Notes under the pieces: model-generated | Database searches by the model: none | What the model was told of the DNA's origin: nothing | Seen by the model: only the letters and a program-made list of their open reading frames with translations | Translations under genes and position numbers: made by a program | In this document: one piece after another, positions 1 through 7,117 of the stretch | How the letters are laid out: each line of letters opens with the position of its first letter | Numbering within the stretch: the stretch's first letter is position 1 | Assembly: GCF_002953255.1 (NCBI RefSeq) | Contig: NZ_CP026498.1 | Span: 9,996,551 to 10,060,550, forward strand | From: Streptomyces sp. CB01881 | GTDB lineage: Bacteria > Actinomycetota > Actinomycetes > Streptomycetales > Streptomycetaceae | Length of the DNA stretch: 64,000 nt | Direction of reading: 5' to 3'

Positions 1-477
1 GGTACCGGCATGTTCCTCGGCAACCTGCTCGGCGGCCGCTACGCCGACCGCAAGCTGATGCCGCTGCTCTACGCCACCCTCGGCGGACTCGCCGTCGTCC
101 TGGCGCTGTTCACCCTGACGGCGCACAACAAGATCCTCGCCGCCGTCACCATCATGCTCGTCGGGGCGCTCGGCTTCGCCACCGTCCCGCCGCTGCAGAA
201 GCGGGTGCTGGACCAGGCGCACGGCGCGCCCACCCTGGCCTCGGCCGTCAACATCGGCGCGTTCAACCTCGGCAACGCACTCGCGGCCTGGCTCGGCGGC
301 ATGGTCATCTCCGCCGGCCTCGGCTACACCGCCCCGAACTGGGTCGGCGCGGCACTCGCCGCCGCGGCCCTCGTCCTCGCCCTCTGGTCCGCCACTCTGG
401 AGCGCCGCGGCCCCGCACGGGAGGCCGTGGCCGGCGCCGCCGCTACCTCCCCTGCCCCCGCCCCCGCCCTCCGCTGA
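1..477 (+). CDS. MFS transporter, C-terminal part (cut by window edge)
   Basis: The reading frame is open from base 1, so the true start lies outside the window; about 158 C-terminal residues remain. The visible part begins with a short GGRYADRK cytoplasmic loop, as found between helices of drug:H+ antiporter (DHA1, AraJ/YdhP-like) MFS proteins, followed by four hydrophobic segments and a cytoplasmic Ala/Pro-rich tail. The role is probably proton-coupled efflux of a small molecule at the cytoplasmic membrane; the substrate cannot be told. The GlcG/HbpS-like gene starts 43 nt downstream on the same strand and may be cotranscribed. Confidence 0.8.
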   Translation, partial: GTGMFLGNLLGGRYADRKLMPLLYATLGGLAVVLALFTLTAHNKILAAVTIMLVGALGFATVPPLQKRVLDQAHGAPTLASAVNIGAFNLGNALAAWLGGMVISAGLGYTAPNWVGAALAAAALVLALWSATLERRGPAREAVAGAAATSPAPAPALR

Positions 478-520
478 CCCCTCGCCCCCCTCATCACCCC
501 TCCCCAGGAGAAGCACCACC

Positions 521-943
521 ATGCGCACCACCGCAGTCACTCCGCTGACCACCGCCGACGCCGAGACCCTCGTCGCGGCCGCCCACGGCGCCGCCGGGAC
601 GGCCGGGGTCCCGGTCAGCGCCACCGTCCTCGACGCCGGCGGCCACCTGCTCGCCTTCCGCCGGGACGACCGGGCCGTGCTGATCTCCGGCGAGACCAGC
701 ACCCGCAAGGCCTACACGGCCCTGCAGCTCAACTCCCCCACCGCCGACCTGGTCGACCTCGTCAAGCCCGACGGGCCCTTCCACTCCCTGCCCACCGCGC
801 TCGACCGGCCGCTCCTGTTCATCGCCGGCGGCATCCCGGTCCACCGCGACGGCCACCTGATCGGCGCGATCGGCGTCGGCGGCGGCGCCCCGGAGCAGGA
901 CCACGGCTTCGCCGCCGCGGCCCTCGAACAACTCGCCCGATGA
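521..943 (+). CDS. GlcG/HbpS-like (DUF336) protein
   Basis: 140 residues, the normal size for the GlcG/HbpS family. It starts at an ATG with AGGAG 9 nt upstream. The family pattern is present: N-terminal helix (LTTADAETLVAAA), VSATVLDAGGHLLAFRRDD strand-turn, STRKAYTALQL, then GGIPVHRDGHLIGAIGVGGG near residues 105-125. Family members bind haem or act as small cofactor or ligand sensors; HbpS of Streptomyces is exported, but this copy has no signal peptide and should be cytoplasmic. It follows an MFS transporter gene. The exact ligand is unknown. Confidence 0.8.
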   Translation: MRTTAVTPLTTADAETLVAAAHGAAGTAGVPVSATVLDAGGHLLAFRRDDRAVLISGETSTRKAYTALQLNSPTADLVDLVKPDGPFHSLPTALDRPLLFIAGGIPVHRDGHLIGAIGVGGGAPEQDHGFAAAALEQLAR

Positions 944-1164
944 CCCGTACCGGCGCGAGGTCCTCGCCGACCAGCGGAGACGTCCGGTCGCAGGCACGGA
1001 CCGCCCGATCGCAGGCACGGCCCGACCCGCCTCGGGGCGGCCACGCTGGAGACGGCCGACGCGACGGTGTTCCTCCCGGCCACCACTGAAGCCACCAGGC
1101 CCGCACCTGAGCCCGCAGCGGCGCCGACGAGCAACCAGCTGGTCGGCCCCGACCACACGGGAGA

Positions 1165-1197
1165 ACGCCCCGGCTCGCAGTCCTGGAGCCGGGGCGT
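1165..1197. terminator. 12-bp perfect hairpin in the 944-1297 gap
   Basis: The arms ACGCCCCGGCTC and GAGCCGGGGCGT enclose a 9-nt loop. There is no clear T-run, as is usual in streptomycetes. It lies where the plus-strand GlcG-like gene and the minus-strand kinase/small-ORF unit converge, so it may stop transcription from both sides. A looser inverted repeat (CGCCGCTCG at 1243 and CGAGCGGCG at 1275) lies nearby. I see no gene in the rest of the gap. Confidence 0.6.
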
Positions 1198-1297
1198 CCC
1201 TGTGAGAAGCGCAGGCCAGCCGTCCTGCCGTCGGTGGAACAACGCCGCTCGCGGTCTGCTCGTTGAGCCAGCCACGAGCGGCGCTCAAACACCAAAC

Positions 1298-1471
1298 TCA
1301 GCGCCCGCAATAGCTGTTGAGCGTCGTCCCTGCGCCGCTGCCGGACTTCACGTACTCGTTCTCCGACACCGGCTCCGCCAGCTCAACCCGCATGACACCA
1401 GGAACAGGACCAGAGCTCCTCTCCCCACGCTGCCGGCGCCACATCGCCTGTCCACACATATCGCACTTCAC
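1298..1471 (-). CDS. possible 57-aa Cys-containing small protein
   Basis: I do not recognise a family. A GTG start with a GAGG 8-9 nt upstream gives 57 residues beginning VKCDMCGQAM and ending LNSYCGR. It has a CxxC pair at residues 3-6 and a third Cys near the C-terminus, which could bind zinc. It lies 138 nt after the kinase stop, in the same direction, and before the hairpin at 1165-1197, so it could be the last gene of the kinase transcript. The evidence is only an open frame, a plausible ribosome site and a polar, non-random-looking composition; it may not be expressed. Confidence 0.35.
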   Translation of the reverse strand: MKCDMCGQAMWRRQRGERSSGPVPGVMRVELAEPVSENEYVKSGSGAGTTLNSYCGR

Positions 1472-1609
1472 GAGCGGATCCTCACACGCGGATCTGCATG
1501 GCCTCCAACCCCGCCGACCCGAGAGATATCAAACGCCTCGGCCAGGACAAAATGCTCTTTCAGGGAAATCGGTGCGACCGCTTATGCAGTCGGCAAGCTC
1601 GCTATCGCC

Positions 1610-3772
1610 TTAAGTCCACTGCGGGCCACGCGGGTCCAGCGCGTAAAGGATAGACCCGGAGGTGACGTACACGACGCCTCTTTCCGCAGTCATGCTGCCG
1701 ATGGCACCCATGCCTTCGAACGACCATAGATTGCTGCCGTTTTCCGTACTCACAGCATGGATCTTTCGGTCGCTAGAGGCGAAAAATATGAGGCCGCTGT
1801 TCTCGTCGCCGAATATGATGGACGATATGATCAAGCCGCCGGCGCGAAACTTCCAGCGCCGAGCACCGCTCCTGCGGTCAACAGCATAGACAGCTGCACC
1901 GTACCGGAAGAGGACGGCGCCGTTCATAATGAGGGGGGCGCCATGGTCGACCTCAACGTCGTCTCCGTCCGCCGTAAATGACCACTCGATCTTGGGGAGG
2001 GCCGAGGCAGGGTCCGTCGTGGCCGCCACTCCCGTGAGCGTATGGGCATAGCAGGTGTCGTCGACCCGCCCGATGAGTCCGCCCGCTCCGACAGGTACGC
2101 GCAGAATACCTTGTTCGCCACCGTCCTTGGCGTTGATGACGCGGTAGCTGCCGGAGAGGGACCCGAGTGTGATGCTGGAGCCGTCACTGCTCAGCGAGTA
2201 AGGTTTCCTTTCGAAATCCTTGGCCATAGTGGTCTCGCCGGTCTTCAGGTCAAGGACTTCAACGCGCCTCGGAAAGGGATACCCAAAGCTAATGACGACC
2301 CTTTCGTAGTCCAGTCGCTGTGGAGCCAGGACGGCCTCCCCGGCACGTGCCGTCGTCCACTTCAATTCGCCGGTATCGTCATCTAGCGCACCGATCCTCC
2401 CTGCCTTGTCGCGGACGATCAGGGTGCTTGATTTCCAATCGCGCAGGACCTGGGAAACAGCTTCCTCACCCAGCCGAGTCCGCCATTTCAACTTTGGGGA
2501 ACCTGAGGAGGAGCCCACGGAGGCAACGAAGCCCGCACTGTCCCCGAAATAGACGGAGACGCCATCGAGCTCCATGTTCGAAGTGATCGCATCCTTATGC
2601 TTGTAGGCCCAGGAAGGATGCTTGAGGTCGGGGGTGGGATCGTTGGCCTCCCTGACCTTTCGCTGCGCCCAGTAGATGCTGCCCATGCCCGTACCCCACG
2701 AGAGAGCGATCAGTACCTTGCGGCGGGTCGGCCTAGCGGCCTCCGTCACCTCCGCTGTGGCGGGCCGCTCCGCCGATCCTGGCCCCGCCTCCGTATGCAC
2801 CGCGGTGTCCGACCCGGAGGAAGCTGGTCCAGGTTGCGAGATGGGCTCGTCGATCTGTGTCGCAGGATGGCCCTGCATGTCACGGTCACCCAGGTCGAAG
2901 GCCAGTAGGTCGGCGGCGCGCCGGGCGATCTCCCATGCAATCGCTCCAGGAAGCCAGTCCTGGCTATCGCCTTGGTGGCGACGAGTCTGCTGCACCAGGT
3001 CCAGCGCGTGCGGCCGCTCGGCAGGGTTCTTCGCCATCATGGCGGTCACACTCTGCCGGAGAACTGGTGGAAGACCTCGTAGATCGGGGTGACGGTGCAC
3101 GACACGGTAGATCAGTTCAGCTCCGGACCCATCGCCAAAGGGCCCGCGCCCGGTCGCCGCGTACGCGATGACCGCGCCAAGGGAGAAGACGTCGCTCTCC
3201 GGCCCTACTGGTCGGCCCTCTGCCTGCTCCGGTGACATGAAGCCCGCCGACCCGATCACAACCCCGGCCGTCGTCAGCGCGGTACCGTCCACGGCGCGGG
3301 CGATCCCGAAGTCGATGAGCCGGGGGCCATCCAGGGTGAGCAGCACATTCGTCGGCTTGAGGTCCCGATGGATCAAGCCGCTTTCGTGCACGTGAGCAAG
3401 CGCCTCAGCCAGCCCGCCCAGCAGCCGCCACAGTGAGGCTTCCGGTAAGACCGCCGCCTCCGCCACCGCCGCGTCCAATGACAGGGACGGCAGATAGGCG
3501 GTGGCAAGCCACGGAATAGGCCCGCCGGTATCGGAGTCGATCACTGGGACCGTTCCCGTGCCACTGACCCTTCGAGCGGCACGAACCTCCCGCGCGAATC
3601 GCTCAAGGAAGCCGGGGACGCCGGCCAGGTCGCGGCGGATCGTCTTGATGGCCACGGCTCGACCACCGGGGGTGCGACCCAGATACACCACGCCCATCCC
3701 ACCCTCGCCCAGTCGGCCGAGCAGCGTGTAAGGCCCCAAACCTTGTGGGTCATGCGCGAGAAGCTGTTCCAT
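1610..3772 (-). CDS. Ser/Thr protein kinase with PQQ-type beta-propeller
   Basis: 720 residues, with ATG start preceded by GAGGGGG. The N-terminal Hanks kinase domain has a glycine loop GEGGMGVVY (22-30), AIK lysine K43, catalytic HRDLKPTN (D137), DFG (D154) and SPE (180-182), so it should be active. A Pro/Ser/Thr-rich linker (about 290-345) leads to one membrane segment (about 352-372, VLIALSWGTGMGSIYW) and a C-terminal part with repeated W/G-rich blades (WRTRLGEE, LKWTTARAGE, RWKFRAGG, LWSFEG) typical of PQQ-like propellers. The known layout is a cytoplasmic kinase with an external sensor or binding domain. The propeller half has clearly weaker GC bias at third positions (GATCTTTCGG, AAAAATATG), suggesting a separate or recent origin. 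Target and ligand are unknown. Confidence 0.9.
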   Translation of the reverse strand: MEQLLAHDPQGLGPYTLLGRLGEGGMGVVYLGRTPGGRAVAIKTIRRDLAGVPGFLERFAREVRAARRVSGTGTVPVIDSDTGGPIPWLATAYLPSLSLDAAVAEAAVLPEASLWRLLGGLAEALAHVHESGLIHRDLKPTNVLLTLDGPRLIDFGIARAVDGTALTTAGVVIGSAGFMSPEQAEGRPVGPESDVFSLGAVIAYAATGRGPFGDGSGAELIYRVVHRHPDLRGLPPVLRQSVTAMMAKNPAERPHALDLVQQTRRHQGDSQDWLPGAIAWEIARRAADLLAFDLGDRDMQGHPATQIDEPISQPGPASSGSDTAVHTEAGPGSAERPATAEVTEAARPTRRKVLIALSWGTGMGSIYWAQRKVREANDPTPDLKHPSWAYKHKDAITSNMELDGVSVYFGDSAGFVASVGSSSGSPKLKWRTRLGEEAVSQVLRDWKSSTLIVRDKAGRIGALDDDTGELKWTTARAGEAVLAPQRLDYERVVISFGYPFPRRVEVLDLKTGETTMAKDFERKPYSLSSDGSSITLGSLSGSYRVINAKDGGEQGILRVPVGAGGLIGRVDDTCYAHTLTGVAATTDPASALPKIEWSFTADGDDVEVDHGAPLIMNGAVLFRYGAAVYAVDRRSGARRWKFRAGGLIISSIIFGDENSGLIFFASSDRKIHAVSTENGSNLWSFEGMGAIGSMTAERGVVYVTSGSILYALDPRGPQWT

Positions 3773-3986
3773 TCGTCCCCCTCGTCAAACGCCGGCGCTG
3801 CGCCTCCGTCTCTTTGAATCCTCCCAAGAACAAAGGCAGTTGTAACAGAGGATCGCTTTCAGGCGCTCTGCCCGCCCGACTATCCGCCGGAAGCAACCCC
3901 CATGTCGAGGTCCGCGGGGGCGATCCGACAACGGAGGGCCGAGCAGGCCCAGAACCGGGAGGCGTGGCCGCACGTCGAGGCGGTCC

Positions 3987-4181
3987 TCACGCGCGCGCCC
4001 CTGCCTTGCCGGACTTGCCTTCGGTCGGCCCGGCCTCTTCCACAGCCTCAGCGACCTCAGGGATCTCGACGCCGTCCGTCTCGGGGATGCCGACGTGCCC
4101 CGTCCGGTGCGAGTGCTGTCGAAGCTCACCGAGATCGTTGCTCTCGTAGGAGCAGGACCGGCATTGATAGTCGGCCACCAC
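3987..4181 (-). CDS. small C2H2-type zinc-finger protein
   Basis: 64 residues. A single finger-like motif has C7, C10, H23 and H29 (C-x2-C-x12-H-x5-H) in YQCRSCSYES...LRQHSHRTGH, followed by an acidic, Pro/Glu-rich tail and a Lys/Ala end. Start is GTG (a second GTG follows at once); the ribosome site AGGAG lies at 4194-4198. The IS element at 4201 is inserted directly beside that site, so the native promoter has been moved about 1.1 kb away. Small C2H2-like proteins occur in Streptomyces, but their role is not known; nucleic-acid or protein binding is inferred. Confidence 0.6.
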   Translation of the reverse strand: MVADYQCRSCSYESNDLGELRQHSHRTGHVGIPETDGVEIPEVAEAVEEAGPTEGKSGKAGARA

Positions 4182-4200
4182 TCAACTCTCGCGCTCCTAG

Positions 4201-4223
4201 GGCGAGTATCGGGTCGTGATCAA
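4201..4223 (+). repeat. left terminal inverted repeat of the IS5 element
   Basis: It begins GGCGAGTATCGGGTCG and matches the reverse complement of 5274-5296 at 20 of 23 positions. Mismatches are at positions 5, 10 and 11. Confidence 0.85.
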
Positions 4224-4273
4224 TCTGCGGGATTCGCCCTCACAGCGAGGCCTAATCCGGTAGATCATGTCGC

Positions 4274-4771
4274 GTGACGCGAGTGCAACTGACGGATGCA
4301 GAGTGGGAGTTCATCGGGCCGTACCTGCCGATCGGCGAGTACGGCCCGTACCCCGAGCGGCTGCGGCAGCAGTTCGAGGGCGTGATCTGGCGCTTCAAGA
4401 CGGGCGGGCAGTGGCGGGAGATGCCGGCGGAGTTCGGTGCCTGGTCGACCGTCTCCAACCGTTTCCGGCAGTGGAGGGATGCCGGTGTCTTCGAAGCCCT
4501 GCTGGAGGGCGCGATCGCGGAGGCCGCGAAGCGGGGCGAGGTGGACTTGTCGCTGGTCAGCGTGGATTCCACCACCGTTCGGGCCCACCACGACGCCGCC
4601 GGGATGCACCTGGCCCCCGAGGCCGTGACGGCCCTGGAAAAGGCCGCCGACGAGGCGGAGAAGGCCCGACAAAAAGGGGCGGCCCGGAGGAACAAGACGG
4701 ACAGGACACTGCAGTCGATCCGGAACGCGAAGAACGACGACGCGCCCGGCGGCGGCGCAAGCTGCGACTGA
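4274..4771 (+). CDS. IS5 transposase, N-terminal part (orfA)
   Basis: 165 residues. It holds the DUF4096-like N-terminus (LTDAEWEFIGPYLP, GVIWRFKTGGQWREMP, FGAWSTVSNRFRQW) and the first catalytic Asp in SLVSVDSTTVRAHHDAAG. The frame ends shortly after an A5G4 tract at 4671-4679 (codons CAA-AAA-GGG). A -1 slip there enters the frame that carries the rest of the DDE domain. That fits programmed frameshifting, which is known in IS5-group elements, or a one-base mutation in a formerly single frame. Confidence 0.85.
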   Translation: MTRVQLTDAEWEFIGPYLPIGEYGPYPERLRQQFEGVIWRFKTGGQWREMPAEFGAWSTVSNRFRQWRDAGVFEALLEGAIAEAAKRGEVDLSLVSVDSTTVRAHHDAAGMHLAPEAVTALEKAADEAEKARQKGAARRNKTDRTLQSIRNAKNDDAPGGGASCD

Positions 4772-5277
4772 AGGCCGCCCTGCTCGGACGCTCCAGGGGC
4801 GGGCAGACGAGCAAGATCCATGTCGCCGGCGACCGGAAGTGCCGTCCGCTGGTGTTCGTGCTGACCGAGGGGCAGGCTGCCGACAGCCCGCAGTTCATCC
4901 CCGTGCTCAAGAAGTTACGGGTCCGCGGGCCGGTCGGCCGTCCCCGCACCCGACCCGACGCGGTCGCCGGGGACAAGGCCTACTCGTCCCGCGGCAACCG
5001 CGCCCACCTGCGCGGTCGCCGCATCAAGGCGGTCATCCCGGAGAAGAAGGACCAGGCCGCCAACCGGAAGAAGAAGGGCAGCCGGGGCGGCCGACCCGTC
5101 AGCCACGACGCCGACCTGTACAAGGAGCGGAACACCGTCGAGCGCCTGATCAACAAGCTGAAGGCCTGGCGAGGCATCGCGACCCGGTACGACAAGACCC
5201 CCGCCAGCTACCTCGCCGGCCTCCGCCTTCGGGGCGCGATGATCTGGATCAAAGACCTCACCATGGTCACCCCTTGA
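4672..5277 (+). CDS. IS5 transposase, C-terminal part (orfB, -1 frame)
   Basis: 202 codons in the -1 frame relative to orfA; the boundary given is the first codon after a slip on the A5G4 tract. An Arg-rich stretch leads to GRSRGGQTSKIHVAGDRKCRP, then the second catalytic Asp in AGDKAYSSRG and the Glu in KERNTVERLINKLK, completing DDE. The stop codon sits inside the right inverted repeat. No separate start with a ribosome site is evident, so it is probably made only as a fusion with orfA. Confidence 0.8.
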   Translation, partial: KRGGPEEQDGQDTAVDPEREERRRARRRRKLRLKAALLGRSRGGQTSKIHVAGDRKCRPLVFVLTEGQAADSPQFIPVLKKLRVRGPVGRPRTRPDAVAGDKAYSSRGNRAHLRGRRIKAVIPEKKDQAANRKKKGSRGGRPVSHDADLYKERNTVERLINKLKAWRGIATRYDKTPASYLAGLRLRGAMIWIKDLTMVTP

Positions 5278-5296
5278 TCACGACCGAATACGCGCC
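5274..5296 (-). repeat. right terminal inverted repeat of the IS5 element
   Basis: It runs inward from GCGCC beside CTAG at 5297-5300. It contains the transposase stop codon. Confidence 0.85.
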
Positions 5297-5716
5297 CTAG
5301 GGCGCATTCACGAGGTTGACGAAGTGACAGGGTTGTCATGGGGTTTGCCATAACGCCGTTGCGCCGCAGGCCTCGGGGCTCGGGCCTAACGCAACGGTGT
5401 CGCTGTTGACGCCAAGTCAGAAGGACTGCCTCACCGACCCCTCCGAGATCCCGGAGTGTGGCCCGTCAACGCGTTCGCGTCCCGTCTCCCCGGTGGTGTC
5501 GCCGGGGAGACGGGGCGGGTTGTGCGGGGACCGTCTCGCACCGATTCTCCGGCCGATGCCGGATCGCGCATCCTCTCGACGGCCCCGACCTGCCTCCGTG
5601 CTCGCGCAGGTCCGTGGCGGTTCCTTGGTGGCACTGCGGCCACCACGCCGCTCGCCCGCGAACCAGCCTGGGTCAGGCCCGGGGCCAGCCCGGCTCAGGC
5701 CCAGCTCATGCCCAGC
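5297..5716. other. gap without a supported gene
   Basis: The first part is the original upstream flank of the small zinc-finger gene, now displaced by the IS. The remainder holds the hairpin at 5481-5514 and a run of GCCCAGCTCAGGCC-like repeats just after the oxidoreductase stop. I see no convincing coding sequence. Confidence 0.6.
5481..5514. terminator. 13-bp perfect hairpin downstream of the flavin oxidoreductase
   Basis: The arms CCCGTCTCCCCGG and CCGGGGAGACGGG are separated by an 8-nt loop. It lies about 200 nt after the stop of the minus-strand oxidoreductase gene and has no T-run. It is probably the transcription end of that gene. Confidence 0.55.
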
Positions 5717-6817
5717 TCAGGCCCGGTGGTACTGGACCGGGGAGGCGACCTCGCCGCCGAGTTCACGGGCGGCCCGGCGCGCCCAGTAGGGGTCGCGCAG
5801 CAGCTCGCGGGCCAGCAGGGCGGCGTCGGCCTGCCCGGCGGCGAGAATGCCCTGCGCCTGGACGGGTTCGGTGATCATGCCGACCGCCGCCGTGGGCATG
5901 CCCGTCTCCCGGCGGACCCGTTCGGCGAAGGGCACCTGGTAGCCGGGGCCCGCCACGACCTTCGCGTCGGGCACGTTGCCGCCGGTGGAGACGTCCAGCA
6001 GGTCCACGCCGTGCGCCTGGAGCTCCTTCGCGAGCCGGACGGTGTCGTCGGCGGTCCAGCCCGCGCGGTCGTCCTCGGGGTTCTCCTCCAGCCAGTCGGT
6101 CGCGGAGACGCGGAACAGGACCGGCAGGTCGTCCGGCCATACGGCGCGGACCGCGTCGACGACCTCCAGGGCGAAGCGAATGCGCCCCTCGAAGGATCCA
6201 CCGTACTCGTCGGTGCGGTGGTTGCTGAACGGGGAGAGGAACTGGTGGACGAGGTAGCCGTGGGCGCCGTGGATCTCGACGACCTCGAAGCCGGCGGCGA
6301 GCGCGCGGCGGGCGGCGTCGGCGAACTGCCGGACGACCTCGCCGATCTGCTCCCGGGTGAGTTCCACCGGCGTCGTCGACTTCTCGCTGAAGGCGACGGC
6401 GCTGGGGGCGACGGGAGTCCAGCCGTGGCCCTCGTCGGGGGCGATCGGCCGCCCGCGGTCCACCCAGGTGCGCTCGGTCGACGCCTTCCGTCCGGCGTGG
6501 GCCAGCTGGATGGCCGGGACGCTGCCCTGGGTCTTGAGGAAGGCGGTGATGCGCCGGAACGCGGCGGCCTGGGTGTCGTTCCAGATGCCGAGGTCGTAGG
6601 GGGAGATGCGCCCCTCGGGGCTGACGGCGGTGGCCTCGGTGATGATCAGCCCGGTCCCGCCGGCGGCGCGGGCCGCCAGGTGCGCGAAGTGCCAGTCCGT
6701 GGGCTCGCCGACCGCGTCCCCGTCCGGGGCCGCGCTGTACTGGCACATCGCCGCCATCCAGACGCGATTGGGGATGCTGAGCGACCTGAGGGCGAGGGGG
6801 GTGAAGAGAGAGGTCAT
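5717..6817 (-). CDS. Old Yellow Enzyme, YqjM-like NAD(P)H:flavin oxidoreductase
   Basis: 366 residues. The ATG at 6817 (MTSLFTPLALRSL) was chosen because AGGAG precedes it; the frame is open further upstream without a ribosome site. It is an FMN-binding TIM barrel that reduces activated C=C bonds of enones and related electrophiles in the cytoplasm. The YqjM-class signature is present: C25 and Y27 in MAAMCQYSA (regulatory Cys and Tyr), H183, H186 and Y188 in EIHGAHGYL, and late phosphate-binding Gly residues. It stands alone, with an operator-like repeat upstream at 6878-6905. The physiological substrate is not known; detoxification is inferred. Confidence 0.93.
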   Translation of the reverse strand: MTSLFTPLALRSLSIPNRVWMAAMCQYSAAPDGDAVGEPTDWHFAHLAARAAGGTGLIITEATAVSPEGRISPYDLGIWNDTQAAAFRRITAFLKTQGSVPAIQLAHAGRKASTERTWVDRGRPIAPDEGHGWTPVAPSAVAFSEKSTTPVELTREQIGEVVRQFADAARRALAAGFEVVEIHGAHGYLVHQFLSPFSNHRTDEYGGSFEGRIRFALEVVDAVRAVWPDDLPVLFRVSATDWLEENPEDDRAGWTADDTVRLAKELQAHGVDLLDVSTGGNVPDAKVVAGPGYQVPFAERVRRETGMPTAAVGMITEPVQAQGILAAGQADAALLARELLRDPYWARRAARELGGEVASPVQYHRA

Positions 6818-6877
6818 GGCAACTCCTGGAAACGTGACACGAGAGGGCCCTGTGCGTGCTGCGACGGCGGTCCACGA

Positions 6878-6905
6878 CAACTGTGCACCATCTGCAATAG
6901 TTGCA
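6878..6905 (-). promoter_or_regulatory. operator-like repeats upstream of the flavin oxidoreductase
   Basis: A perfect TGCAA-TAG-TTGCA inverted repeat at 6893-6905 overlaps a wider imperfect one (CAACT-g-TGCA at 6878 facing TGCA-at-AGTTG). It lies 60-90 nt before the ATG at 6817, in an A/T-richer segment, as expected of a repressor site. No regulator gene adjoins. Confidence 0.45.
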
Positions 6906-6944
6906 CGCACTCTCTATCTACGCCAGCTTGCTAACCGCGAGCGG

Positions 6945-6976
6945 AAAAATAAAGCGGCCCCCGACGCCGGGGCCGC
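6945..6976 (-). terminator. rho-independent terminator of the NlpC/P60 gene
   Basis: On the minus strand an 8-bp GCGGCCCC/GGGGCCGC stem is followed by a T-rich tract (CTTTATTTTTCC). This is one of the few classical intrinsic terminators here. A second hairpin (11-bp stem GCCCCGCCCGT, 3-nt loop, 6982-7006) lies between it and the gene's stop. Confidence 0.8.
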
Positions 6977-7117
6977 GCCGCGCCCCGCCCGTACGACGGG
7001 CGGGGCAGGAGCGGGCCACGGGCGGGGGCCTTTCGGCAGGGCCACGGCGGAGTCCGGCGGGTGGGCGCAGGCCATCCGGCGCAGGCCCCCGGGAGGCGGA
7101 TCGCCCCCCGACTGCCG

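Larger units (their letters stand above)
4201..5296 (+). mobile_element. IS5-family insertion sequence, about 1.1 kb
   Basis: The element is bounded by 23-bp imperfect inverted repeats (3 mismatches) and flanked on both sides by CTAG (4197-4200 and 5297-5300), which could be the target duplication; because CTAG is itself palindromic it might instead belong to the ends. It encodes one DDE transposase in two frames (4274-4771 and 4672-5277). The sequence resembles the IS427-like branch of IS5 common in Streptomyces. Both ends are intact, so it could still move if the frames are joined. Confidence 0.9.

Noticed and set aside
1067..1729. Plus-strand open frame across the gap before the kinase
   Set aside because: No ribosome site, no domain, and it runs antisense into the kinase 3' end.
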